Assembly: GCF_019039035.1 (NCBI RefSeq)
Contig: NZ_JAHNZT010000004.1
Location: forward strand, 1 to 64,000
Length of the DNA stretch: 64,000 bases
Source of the DNA: Citreicoccus inhibens
Lineage (GTDB): Bacteria; Myxococcota; Myxococcia; Myxococcales; Myxococcaceae
Direction: 5' to 3'
Below are positions 1-7,413 of the stretch, piece after piece. The notes beneath the pieces are model-generated. The model saw nothing but the letters and a program-made list of their open reading frames with translations, was not told where the DNA came from and did no database searches. Position 1 is the stretch's first letter, and every line of letters begins with the position of its first letter. Both the position numbers and the translations under genes were made by a program.

Positions 1-210
1 GGCGGAACGCTCGGCGGCGGCGGCGGCGCGCTCGGCGGCGACCGCGGCGCGCTCGGCGGCCGAGGCATCCGCGCTCGGGGCCGTCGCGGGGGCGGTGGCC
101 TGCGCCACGACGGCGCGCGTGGGCTTGTCCTCGCGCGCGGGCTCCTTCGGCGCGGGAGCGGGGGTTTGAGCCTGTAACGACGTGGCGAGCAGCAGTGCGG
201 CGGAAAGCAT
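1..210 (-). CDS. Secreted Ala-rich protein, N-terminal part only
   Basis: The reverse strand from 210 reads an open frame of 70 codons that runs off the left edge. It starts MLSAALLLATSLQAQTP, a short signal peptide with an AQA-like cleavage site. A Pro/Lys linker and then an Ala/Glu/Arg-rich stretch with repeated AAERAA units follow, probably a helix or coiled coil. The gene is truncated by the window, so the domain that would define its job is not visible. It is divergent from the acetyltransferase gene, and the 160 bp between them should hold both promoters. No function is assigned. Confidence 0.6.
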   Translation of the reverse strand, partial: MLSAALLLATSLQAQTPAPAPKEPAREDKPTRAVVAQATAPATAPSADASAAERAAVAAERAAAAAERSA

Positions 211-370
211 GACGACTCCGTGAAGGCAGTGAGTGGTGGGAGGGCTGGCGAGCGCAAGCCCCCTCGCCCGAGGGGTCTTTCTTAGCGCAATGCCGCCAGC
301 ATCGGCCCCCTCCTTTTGCGGACCGCGCGAGCTGCTGCGCCCCGGCAAGTCCACGGGTACCCTGGGCCCC

Positions 371-1330
371 ATGCACCTGGTCCTCGCCACCGCTGCGCAG
401 AAGGCACAGCGCGACGCCGTCACCCACGCCGCCTGGGGCTCACCGCTCACCGTGGCGCAGTTCCAGGGGCGCGAGCTGCGGCTGCGCTCCCATCCGTGGT
501 GCCGCGCGGGCATGAAGACCTGGCTGTGGGTGGGGGACGACGGCGCCGTGCTCAGCTCGTGCGAGTCCTTCTCCAATCACAGCCATCTGCGCGCCCCGGA
601 CGGCACCCGCGAGGCCGGTGAGAGCTTCTCCATCGCGAGTGTCTATACAGAGCCCCACCTGCGCGGCCATGGCCACGCCACGCGGATGATGGACGCGGTG
701 GCCCAGGAGCTCGGGCGCCTGTCTCCGCGCGCGCACGCCGCGGTCCTCTTCTCCGACGTGGGCGCCCCGCTCTACCGCCGCTCCGGTTACGTGGAATCGG
801 CCGCCTGGGATTGGACGGCGCCGTCGGAGGGCGCGCCGCCTGGACGCGCGGAGCGGCTCGGCGAGCACGACGTGGCCTCGGCGCTGGCGCGGCTGCGCGT
901 CCCGGATGCGCCCCTCGTGCTCTGGCCCAGCGCCGCGCAGCTCGACTGGCATCTGGAGCGCGAGCGCATCTACGCGGAGCTGCTCGAGCGGCCTCGCCCC
1001 CAGGCGTGTGGCGCGGTGGTGGGCGACTCCACGGCGCTGTGGTGCATGATGGCCCGCTATGGCGAGTTGGTACTGTTGATGCTCGACGCGCGCTCGCCCG
1101 CCGACGCCGAGGCGCTGCTCACAGAGGCTCGCCGCGTGGCGCAGGGGGCTCGACTGCCGCGCGTGGTGGTGTGGGAGGAGCCGGGCACCGCCGAGGTGCT
1201 CGCCGCCGTGGCGGGCCGGGTGGGTCTCACCCGCGCGGCCCGGGATGGCGCGCTGCCCATGACGCGGCCCTTGCACGCTCGGCTTCCCGTCGTGGAACCC
1301 GTTCCCTTCTCGCGCGCCCTCTGGGTGTAA
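371..1330 (+). CDS. GNAT-family N-acetyltransferase, LYC1-like
   Basis: Protein of 319 residues. The central part (about residues 60-135) has the GNAT acetyl-CoA fold: SIASVYTEPHLRGHGHATRM is the strand-4/pyrophosphate-loop region with an R/G-x-x-x-A pattern, and LFSDVGAPLYRRSGY is the usual C-terminal GNAT block. The layout, with an HPWCRAGMKTWLW block before the GNAT core and a second domain of about 150 residues after it, resembles the LYC1 lysine-acetyltransferase-like proteins best known from fungi. The substrate is not shown by the sequence. The frame is open from 233, but ATG 371 is preferred because the family homology begins at once there. It is followed after 19 bp by the zinc-finger gene on the same strand and may be co-transcribed with it. 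Confidence 0.7.
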   Translation: MHLVLATAAQKAQRDAVTHAAWGSPLTVAQFQGRELRLRSHPWCRAGMKTWLWVGDDGAVLSSCESFSNHSHLRAPDGTREAGESFSIASVYTEPHLRGHGHATRMMDAVAQELGRLSPRAHAAVLFSDVGAPLYRRSGYVESAAWDWTAPSEGAPPGRAERLGEHDVASALARLRVPDAPLVLWPSAAQLDWHLERERIYAELLERPRPQACGAVVGDSTALWCMMARYGELVLLMLDARSPADAEALLTEARRVAQGARLPRVVVWEEPGTAEVLAAVAGRVGLTRAARDGALPMTRPLHARLPVVEPVPFSRALWV

Positions 1331-1349
1331 CGGCGGATAGGATGCGCGC

Positions 1350-2495
1350 ATGGCCAAGCGGACCCGCATCATCGAGGGCACCTGGAACTGCACGTCCTGC
1401 GATGCGAAGAAGATTCTCGCGCGTCACAAGCGCTGCCCCTCTTGCAAGAACCCTCGCGAGCTGACGGGCAAGGAGTCCGAGTTCGACTTCGGCGAGGTGG
1501 ACCACGCCTCCGGGAAGTTCCTGCGCGAGGGCGTCACGGACGAGAAGGCCCTGGACCTGGCGGGCGCGGGAGCAGACTGGTTCTGCTCCTTCTGCGAGGC
1601 CTCCAACCGCGGGGACGGCAAGCAGTGCACGCACTGCGGCGCCGAGCGCGACTCGGACGCCAAGGAGGCCCACGCCGACCCCGACGAGGACGAGGATGAG
1701 AAGCCGTCCGAGAAAGCCCCGGCGCCTCGGCGCTTCAGCCGCAAGACGATGTTCCTCCTCGTCGGGGCCCTGTTCTCGTGCTGCTTCGGCTCGTGCCTGT
1801 TCTCGCAGTGGGCGCGCGCGACGCACGAGGAAGACGCCGAGGTGGCTCGGAGCACCTGGCGGCAGGTCATCATCCGCGAGCGCTTCACGCCCATCACGCA
1901 AGAGGACTGGCAGGGCAACCTGCGCCTCACGGCCGCGGTGATGCCCGTCAATGGCGCGGGCGAAGTGCCGGGCGTCGCGGACATCCGCGCCTGCACGCGC
2001 AAGCAGCGCTCGACCCGCCGGGTCGCCGACGGCACCGAGCGCGTGTGCTCATCCAGGACGCGCCGGGTCGCGTGTGGCACGGAGGAGAAGTGCTCCCGCC
2101 GGAGCAAGGGCAATGGCTTCTCCGAAGAGGTCTGCCACGACGTGACGAAGTATTGCAGCGAGAGCTACCAGGACTGCCGCGACGAGACGCGCTACCGCAC
2201 CGAGCCTGTCATGGACATCTCGTGCACCTATGACACGCATGAGTGGCAGCAGGTGGAGCGCACCGAGGCGACGGGCTCGACCGAGGAGCCGCGCTGGCCC
2301 GCCGTGGCGCAAGGCCCGCTGGAGCGGCTGCGCCGCGAGGGCACGTACGGCATCACGCTGCGCTATGCGCAAGGCAAGAAGGAGTACGAGCTCACGCCGA
2401 AGACCGAGACGGAGTACCTCCAGTGGCGCAAGGCCCCTGGGGCGCGTGTCACGGTGACGAACATGGGCAAGGCGCTGAGCGCGGTGCCTCGCTGA
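1350..2495 (+). CDS. RanBP2-type zinc-finger membrane protein
   Basis: Protein of 381 residues. Two Cys4 zinc fingers lie in the cytoplasmic N-terminal part: C14/C17/C29/C32 in a divergent copy, and near residues 75-95 WFCSFCEASNRGDGKQCTHC, which fits the RanBP2 finger consensus W-x-C-x2-C-x3-N-x6-C-x2-C exactly. An acidic linker (DPDEDEDEKP) leads to one transmembrane helix (about residues 131-150, LLVGALFSCCFGSCLF). About 230 residues follow, with many Arg, Thr and Cys pairs, probably outside the inner membrane. RanBP2 fingers in eukaryotes bind ubiquitin, Ran or single-stranded RNA; the bacterial partner is unknown. It starts 19 bp after the acetyltransferase and ends 7 bp before the YkgJ-like gene, so an operon is likely. 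I do not know its function. Confidence 0.75.
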   Translation: MAKRTRIIEGTWNCTSCDAKKILARHKRCPSCKNPRELTGKESEFDFGEVDHASGKFLREGVTDEKALDLAGAGADWFCSFCEASNRGDGKQCTHCGAERDSDAKEAHADPDEDEDEKPSEKAPAPRRFSRKTMFLLVGALFSCCFGSCLFSQWARATHEEDAEVARSTWRQVIIRERFTPITQEDWQGNLRLTAAVMPVNGAGEVPGVADIRACTRKQRSTRRVADGTERVCSSRTRRVACGTEEKCSRRSKGNGFSEEVCHDVTKYCSESYQDCRDETRYRTEPVMDISCTYDTHEWQQVERTEATGSTEEPRWPAVAQGPLERLRREGTYGITLRYAQGKKEYELTPKTETEYLQWRKAPGARVTVTNMGKALSAVPR

Positions 2496-2502
2496 GGGAT
2501 TC

Positions 2503-2808
2503 ATGGAATGCACCCGCTGTGGCGCCTGCTGCGTGGCGCCGGACATCGCCGCGTTGGACAAGCCGCTGGGGCTGCGCTGCCCGCACCTGACGGAGGACAA
2601 CCTCTGCTCCGTCTATGAGCGGCGCCCCCAGGTGTGCCGCAGCTACGAAGCGGACGAGGTGTGCCGGCGCATCGAGGCCCCCACGCTGGAGGAGCGCGTG
2701 CGCAAGTACCTGGACCTGTTCGGGCTCGCGGCGGAGGCTGAGGCCGTGAGCCAAGGCGGCTGTGGCTCCATGCGCGCGGCGCGGAAGCTTCGCCCAGGCG
2801 ACGCCTGA
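2503..2808 (+). CDS. YkgJ-family cysteine-cluster protein
   Basis: Small protein of 101 residues that begins MECTRCGACCVAPDI, with the CxxCxxCC cluster at residues 3-10 typical of YkgJ/UPF0153 proteins. Further Cys in LRCPHL, NLCSVYERRPQVC and a late GCGS complete a putative Zn- or Fe-S-binding set. Members of this family are thought to bind metal, but no reaction is established. It sits 7 bp after the zinc-finger membrane protein gene and 59 bp before the hydrolase, all on the same strand. It is slightly shorter than many YkgJ proteins but appears complete. Confidence 0.75.
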   Translation: MECTRCGACCVAPDIAALDKPLGLRCPHLTEDNLCSVYERRPQVCRSYEADEVCRRIEAPTLEERVRKYLDLFGLAAEAEAVSQGGCGSMRAARKLRPGDA

Positions 2809-2867
2809 GTGAACGCGGGCGCCCTGCTCGCTTGTGCCCCGCGGGCGCGGGCGCTATCTGACGCGAG

Positions 2868-3854
2868 GTGAGCTTCGAGCCGACCGAGCCCTTCGTCCCC
2901 GCGTCCGGATTGAGCAACACGCACGCACAGACCATCTACGCGTCCCTCGTGCGCCCCACCCACGTGCCGCCCCTGCGGCGCGAGCGACGTGAGTTGCCCG
3001 ACGGGGACTTCGTGGACCTGGACACCTTCGATGGGGCTCGCGGCGCGCCCCACGTGGTGGTGCTGCACGGGCTGGAGGGGTCGTCCCGCGCCGGCTACGT
3101 CACCGAGGTGCTGCGCGGCGCCGCGAAGCGCGGCTGGGGCGCCACCGCGCTCAACTTCCGCTCGTGCAGCGGCGAGCCCAACCGGCTGGCGCGCTCGTAC
3201 CACTCCGGTGAGATTGGGGATGCGCTGACCATCCTCCAAGACGCGCGCACACGGGCCACGGGGCCGCTGCTCGCGGTGGCCTTCTCGCTGGGCGCCAACG
3301 TGCTGTGCCGCCTGCTCGAGGAGACGGGGAATGACGCTCCGGTGGACGCGGCCACGGCCATCAGCGCGCCGTACGACCTGGACGCGTGCTGCCGCAAGCT
3401 CGATGGCGGTGGGGCCTTCCACCTGCTCTATCGCCAGCGGTTCCTCAACACGCTGAAGGACAAGGCCCGCGACAAGCTGCGGCGCTTCCCGGGCGCCTTC
3501 GACGGCCGCGCCATGGAGGCCGCGCGCACCATCCGCGCGTTCGATGACGCCGTGACCTCGGTGCTGCACGGCTTCCGCGACGCGGCCCACTATTACGCCG
3601 AGGCCTCGTCGGGCCCTCGGCTGAACGCCATCCGCCGGCCCACGCTGCTGCTCAGCGCCGCGGATGACCCCATGCTCGAGGCCCCCGTGATTCCGCTTCA
3701 GGCGCGGGACAACCCGCACTTGAGCGTGGCGCTGACGCCGACGGGAGGCCACGTGGGCTTCGTCGGTGGCAGCCCGTGGCGCCCTCGCTTCTGGGCGGAG
3801 TCCCAGGCGTTCGCGTTCTTCGAGTCCCAGCTCGGACTCGCGGCCTCCGCATAG
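2868..3854 (+). CDS. YheT-like alpha/beta hydrolase
   Basis: Protein of 328 residues, GTG start. It opens with the N-terminal signature of the YheT/ABHD family (SNTHAQTIYASLVR), then VVVLHGLEGSS as the oxyanion region and NFRSCSGEPNR. The nucleophile elbow is AFSLGANVL with Ser at about residue 140. A likely acid is in LLSAADDPML and the catalytic His in TPTGGHVGF near the C-terminus. The length fits the family. Such hydrolases act on acyl esters or lipids; the substrate here is unknown. It is the last gene of the rightward group and converges on the next gene with 6 bp between stops. Confidence 0.85.
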   Translation: MSFEPTEPFVPASGLSNTHAQTIYASLVRPTHVPPLRRERRELPDGDFVDLDTFDGARGAPHVVVLHGLEGSSRAGYVTEVLRGAAKRGWGATALNFRSCSGEPNRLARSYHSGEIGDALTILQDARTRATGPLLAVAFSLGANVLCRLLEETGNDAPVDAATAISAPYDLDACCRKLDGGGAFHLLYRQRFLNTLKDKARDKLRRFPGAFDGRAMEAARTIRAFDDAVTSVLHGFRDAAHYYAEASSGPRLNAIRRPTLLLSAADDPMLEAPVIPLQARDNPHLSVALTPTGGHVGFVGGSPWRPRFWAESQAFAFFESQLGLAASA

Positions 3855-3860
3855 TCGCGC

Positions 3861-4469
3861 TCAGAAGAAGAAGAGCGCGAAGCCCAGCTTGGCCGAGGGC
3901 CGCAGCTCGAAGAGGCCCCAGGGCTTCTCCTCGGCGGGAGACACCGCGTGGCGGAAGGGTTCGTCGAGTCCCGCGAGTCCTCGGGCTTGCAGTTGCACGC
4001 AACTGACGCCGCCTCGCACGAAGAACGTGAGCCGGCGAGAGGCGTGCAGTTCGAAGCCCACGAGCGCGCTGGCGTACGTGTAGCCCACGCCCTCCATGGA
4101 CGATGAGGGCGGCTGGGTTCGGTCCTCCAATCGCCGCGACAACGCTTGCGCATCGGCGGGCTGTGCGTGCCCGGCCTCCAGCGTCAGCGAGGGTGACACG
4201 TTGCCTCGCAATGGGAGCAGCGTGAGGCCCGCGCGGGCCGCGCCTCGCAGGCCGTTGTGCGCGGCCCCGAGATGAAGCTGCAGATGTGGCGAGGGGCGGA
4301 ACGCCACCGAGAAACCAGCGCCTCCCGGCATGCCCGCGTCCAACATCAATCCGAATGGCGACAACCGCTCCGGGTCCTGCGGAGAGCGCCCGGGCTCTCG
4401 ATTCTGCGCCTGCACTCCTTGTCCCGCGAGGACCATCACCACCGTGGCGAGCACGGACACCGGCCCCAT
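3861..4469 (-). CDS. Secreted envelope protein, probable beta-barrel
   Basis: Protein of about 202 residues from ATG 4469. This start gives a signal peptide, MGPVSVLATVVMVLAGQGVQAQ; the upstream in-frame ATG at 4496 would put nine polar residues before it. The mature part alternates hydrophobic and polar residues in short strands (for example FSVAFRPSPHLQLHLGAAH and RLTFFVRGGVSCVQL) and ends ALFFF, the aromatic C-terminus common in outer-membrane barrels. No enzyme motif was seen. It is convergent with the YheT-like gene. It may be an outer-membrane protein of the type common in myxobacteria; its role is unknown. Confidence 0.6.
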   Translation of the reverse strand: MGPVSVLATVVMVLAGQGVQAQNREPGRSPQDPERLSPFGLMLDAGMPGGAGFSVAFRPSPHLQLHLGAAHNGLRGAARAGLTLLPLRGNVSPSLTLEAGHAQPADAQALSRRLEDRTQPPSSSMEGVGYTYASALVGFELHASRRLTFFVRGGVSCVQLQARGLAGLDEPFRHAVSPAEEKPWGLFELRPSAKLGFALFFF

Positions 4470-5050
4470 GAGCCCATCCCCCGTCCCTGGCGTCACGCAA
4501 AGCGCGACGCGCCCCCTCCCCCATCCTCGAGGACGAACCGGATGCCCAGGACCACCGCCATCCGAGCCCGGCGCCGTTCCCCGCCCGCGCTACCGCATCG
4601 CGACCGCCCATCCCCTGACCAGCGAGCCCCTCCCCCTCCGCCCCTGCGCCGCCCTGCCCCACCCGACCTCACTGCTCCCGCCCCGCCACTGTCCGCAACG
4701 CCCCTTGTACGGCCTCTCGGCGCGCAGCGGCGCGGCTCATCCCCGCCGCCATCCAGCCCGCTCACCTTTGCGGCGCTCCGCGAGGCGGCTCATGCGCGCC
4801 GCCACCCGCGCTGCTCGCCTGTCCTTCGCGGTTTGAAGCTGCGCTGCCTGCCCTCGCTCCTGATGGCCGTCCCGCCTATCCTCGCTCCTAGCAGCCGCCA
4901 TGCCGTTCTCCGTGGATGAGAAGGACACCTCTTTCCAAGTGGTTGCAGTGTCCTGCGGCGCGTCCTGTGCCCCACTTCCTGAGCGTCCGGAAAAAAGTCC
5001 TGCCCCTCCAAGTGACCGACCTAACGTCTGGCGCGTCCGTTGAGGGGAGG
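4470..5050. other. Long intergenic region, C-rich on the top strand
   Basis: About 580 bases between two divergent envelope genes with no convincing gene. From about 4500 to 4720 the top strand is strikingly C-rich and G-poor (runs such as cccctccccctccgcccctg). Open frames here lack the normal third-position pattern. One weak possibility on the reverse strand is a basic, helical protein of about 54 residues starting at ATG 4901 (MAAARSEDRRDG...), which I do not call. The segment should carry both promoters. Confidence 0.5.
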
Positions 5051-5839
5051 ATGGAGAGAACCGTGCGCCTGCTCGCGACCGTCGCCGTGCTGCTCCTGGC
5101 CGCATGCTCGCGGTCCATGGAAGGTCCCCAGCCCACGCTGCGGGGCGTCACCAATCCCTTGCAACGCGCCGAGACGCCCGCGCGAGTCTGCAACGCCCAA
5201 GGCGGACCGCAGGGCTGGCCCCTGGAGTTGATCGGGACGCGCTTCATGCCCGTGCCTCGCGACGCGCTCACCGACACGCCCACCGTCGAGCTGCCCGAGG
5301 TCACCCTGCGCGGGCCCCTCGTCGTCACGCTGGACGACACGCGGATCCACCTCGACAGCCCCGAGCTCTTGCGCGTGGACATTCCCACCCGAGACTCGTC
5401 CCCCGCGCAGGAGCTGCCCCCCGGACTCTACGCAGTGGACGTGACGAACCCACTGGGCGGCGCCGCCTCTCTCGACGGAGCGCTGCGCGTGGTGCTGCCT
5501 CCCACGGTGACTCGCGTGACCGCGCCCCAAGGCTTCACGCGCGCCGCGGGCGGACCGCTCGTCATCGAGGGCACGGACTTCCAGCCTGGCGCCCCACCCA
5601 CCGTGGTCCTTCGCCGCCCAGGCGCGCCCGACGTACCCCTCGCCGTCTCGGGAGCCCCCTCGGCCACGCTCCTCGACGCGCAGGTTCCTCCGGGCGCCCC
5701 GGAGGGCGTTCATGATCTCGTCGTCACCCGCGCGGAGGGATGCAGCGTCACCCTGGCCCGAGCCGTCGACGTCGCCTATGCGCGCGTGGGGCCGCTCGAC
5801 AGCAGCGCCCTGCCGCCCGAGTCCGGGGCGGCCCCATGA
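5051..5839 (+). CDS. Lipoprotein with IPT/TIG domain
   Basis: Protein of 262 residues. ATG 5051 is chosen because it gives a clean lipoprotein signal, MERTVRLLATVAVLLLAAC, with lipobox LAAC; the frame is open further upstream without one. The middle and end form Ig-like strands, and residues about 155-245 (PTVTRVTAPQGFTRAAGGPL ... VIEGTDFQPG) match an IPT/TIG domain, an extracellular adhesion-type fold. Its stop overlaps the start of the following barrel gene (ATGA, 4 bp), so the two are translationally coupled and probably act together at the outer membrane. A binding or scaffold role is inferred only. Confidence 0.75.
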   Translation: MERTVRLLATVAVLLLAACSRSMEGPQPTLRGVTNPLQRAETPARVCNAQGGPQGWPLELIGTRFMPVPRDALTDTPTVELPEVTLRGPLVVTLDDTRIHLDSPELLRVDIPTRDSSPAQELPPGLYAVDVTNPLGGAASLDGALRVVLPPTVTRVTAPQGFTRAAGGPLVIEGTDFQPGAPPTVVLRRPGAPDVPLAVSGAPSATLLDAQVPPGAPEGVHDLVVTRAEGCSVTLARAVDVAYARVGPLDSSALPPESGAAP

Positions 5840-6450
5840 GTGCGCTGGGCTGGTTGCTCGTCGCGGCGCTCGCGGCCTCTCCACGGACTCCGAAACGCGC
5901 TCCTGAAGAGGGCGCGTCGAGCTTCGTCTTCCTCGCGCCCAAGGTGGGCTTCTTCAAGTCCACCACGCGGCTGTCGGGAGATCTCTTCATGGGCCTGGAG
6001 GTGGGCTACCTCCTGCCCGTGCTTCAGCGCCGGCTCGCGCTGGTCGCGGAGGTCAACTACCACCGGCCCCAGCACACCGGCACGCTGGACGACGCGCGGC
6101 TCTCCGAGTCGAGCGACCGCCGCTACACGCTGGCCGAGCGCGAAGTGGGATTGCTCGTGTCCGCCATCTTCCGCTTCGATGACGCGTGGGGCCCCATCAC
6201 GCCGTATGCGGGCGCGGGCCCCGGGCTGTACCTGCACCGCGCCACGGTGGAGGTCCTCGGCGAGACGGCCTCCGAGAGCGGCGGACGCTGGGGCTTCCAG
6301 GTCCTCGGCGGCGCGGAGATGCGCGTGGGCCCGGGCGGCCTCTTCGTGGAGACCCAGTACCACCTCGCACCGCTGCGCTTCCTCACCACCGGCGAGGTGA
6401 ACGTCGGCGGCTTCCTCGCGGCCAGCCTGGGCTACCGCGTGCGCCTGTGA
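5836..6450 (+). CDS. Outer-membrane beta-barrel protein
   Basis: Protein of 204 residues starting at the ATG that overlaps the upstream stop by 4 bp. It has a short signal peptide (MSALGWLLVAALAASP), then repeated amphipathic strands of a small barrel: FLAPKVGFFKSTTRLSG, GLEVGYLLPVL, LALVAEVNYHRPQ, ITPYAGAGPGLYLHRATVEV, FLAASLGYRVRL. The Y-A-G-A-G-P-G segment and the final strand are typical of OmpW/OmpX-like porin-fold proteins. It is coupled to the IPT/TIG lipoprotein gene and probably forms a complex with it. The ligand is not known. Confidence 0.75.
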   Translation: MSALGWLLVAALAASPRTPKRAPEEGASSFVFLAPKVGFFKSTTRLSGDLFMGLEVGYLLPVLQRRLALVAEVNYHRPQHTGTLDDARLSESSDRRYTLAEREVGLLVSAIFRFDDAWGPITPYAGAGPGLYLHRATVEVLGETASESGGRWGFQVLGGAEMRVGPGGLFVETQYHLAPLRFLTTGEVNVGGFLAASLGYRVRL

Positions 6451-6456
6451 GGTCCT

Positions 6457-6861
6457 TCAGGCCTTCCCCACGGGCGGCTTCAACGCCCCGAGGAGCGCGT
6501 GGGCGCACACGTCGCTGACCGCGCGCTTGAGCGCCACGAGCATCTGGTGCAGGGCCTCGGCGGAGTCGCCGGGCGCGTCGACGACACGCTCCTCCCGGCC
6601 GTCGAAGACACGCAGGCGTCCGGGAATCAGCGCGATGACAGGCAACGTCGGATGCCGCTTGCGCAGCAGCCCGATGAACAGCGAGGGGTCCTCATCCGGA
6701 CGACGCAAATCCACCACGACGAGCGCGGGGCGCTGGGCCGTGATGGCCGTGAGCGCCTCATCCACGTCACCCGTCGCGCGGACGGTCAGGTGGGTGTCCG
6801 CGAGGATGCGGCCCAACAGCTCGCGCGAGGCCGTGTGGCCACTGACGATGAGCAGGTTCAC
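6457..6861 (-). CDS. Degenerate response-regulator receiver protein
   Basis: Protein of 134 residues from GTG 6861, which lies one base after the stop of the upstream transporter gene. A stand-alone receiver fold is visible: NLLIVSGHTASRELLGRIL as strand 1/helix 1, ALVVVDLRRPDEDPSLF with a possible phospho-acceptor D51, and LPVIALIPGR as strand 4. The paired acidic residues after strand 1 (usually DD) are replaced by S-G-H, and the conserved Thr/Ser and Lys are not in place. Normal phosphorylation is therefore doubtful. It may be a pseudo-receiver acting by protein contact. An upstream in-frame ATG at 6957 would lie inside the transporter gene and gives no homology. Confidence 0.6.
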   Translation of the reverse strand: MNLLIVSGHTASRELLGRILADTHLTVRATGDVDEALTAITAQRPALVVVDLRRPDEDPSLFIGLLRKRHPTLPVIALIPGRLRVFDGREERVVDAPGDSAEALHQMLVALKRAVSDVCAHALLGALKPPVGKA

Positions 6862-6862
6862 G

Positions 6863-7312
6863 TCAGCCCTTCCAGACCGCGATGGCGGCCCCAGCGAAGG
6901 CCACCACCGAGCCGACGATGCGCGCGGCGGTAGCGGGACGGTTCTCCACGAGCGCATCCCAGACGAGCCCGGCCACGAGCTGCGCGGCGATGAGCAGCAG
7001 CACGGACTGCACCGCGCCCAGGCGGCTGATGGCCAGCGGCATGCCCGCGACGATGACGACGCCGCACAGCCCCGGCAACACGTGCCACGGGGTGAGACTC
7101 CCGAAGCGCGTGAGCACCGAGCCGCCCCCTGGCAGCACTCCCGGAGCCCAGCGCAGCAGCGCGTACACCGAGAAAGTGGCCACGAGCGCGACCGTCATGT
7201 TGAGCAGGGCCGCGCTCCACAGGCCCCACTGGCCCGCGAACCGACGATTGAGACCGCCCTGCGTCACCACGGCGAGGCCGCAGAGCAGGGGGACAAGCGG
7301 TATCCAACGCAT
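6863..7312 (-). CDS. DMT-superfamily transporter, YdcZ/DUF606 type
   Basis: Protein of 149 residues with four to five hydrophobic helices: WIPLVPLLCGLAVVTQGGLN, WSAALLNMTVALVATFSVYA, HVLPGLCGVVIVAGMPLA, SVLLLIAAQLVAGLVWD and IVGSVVAFAGAAIAVWKG. The G-x-x-N-x-x-F segment after helix 1 and the overall size fit the half-size DUF606 family, whose members usually act as dimers of antiparallel halves. The substrate is unknown. The degenerate receiver gene follows with one base between stop and start, which implies coupled translation. Confidence 0.8.
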   Translation of the reverse strand: MRWIPLVPLLCGLAVVTQGGLNRRFAGQWGLWSAALLNMTVALVATFSVYALLRWAPGVLPGGGSVLTRFGSLTPWHVLPGLCGVVIVAGMPLAISRLGAVQSVLLLIAAQLVAGLVWDALVENRPATAARIVGSVVAFAGAAIAVWKG

Positions 7313-7413
7313 GCCCGGCTGCTATCGCGAACCGCACCGCCGCCGCAAGACGGCCCGCGTCCCCGGGAACGGTGGCGGCCCGGGAGACAACCGGATACTT
7401 CCCCCCTGTCCCC

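Noticed and set aside
4493-5105. Small Arg/Gly-rich reverse-strand ORFs, including one of about 54 codons from 4901
   Set aside because: No ribosome site, poor codon-position pattern and frame changes needed to join pieces; kept only as a note in the intergenic entry.
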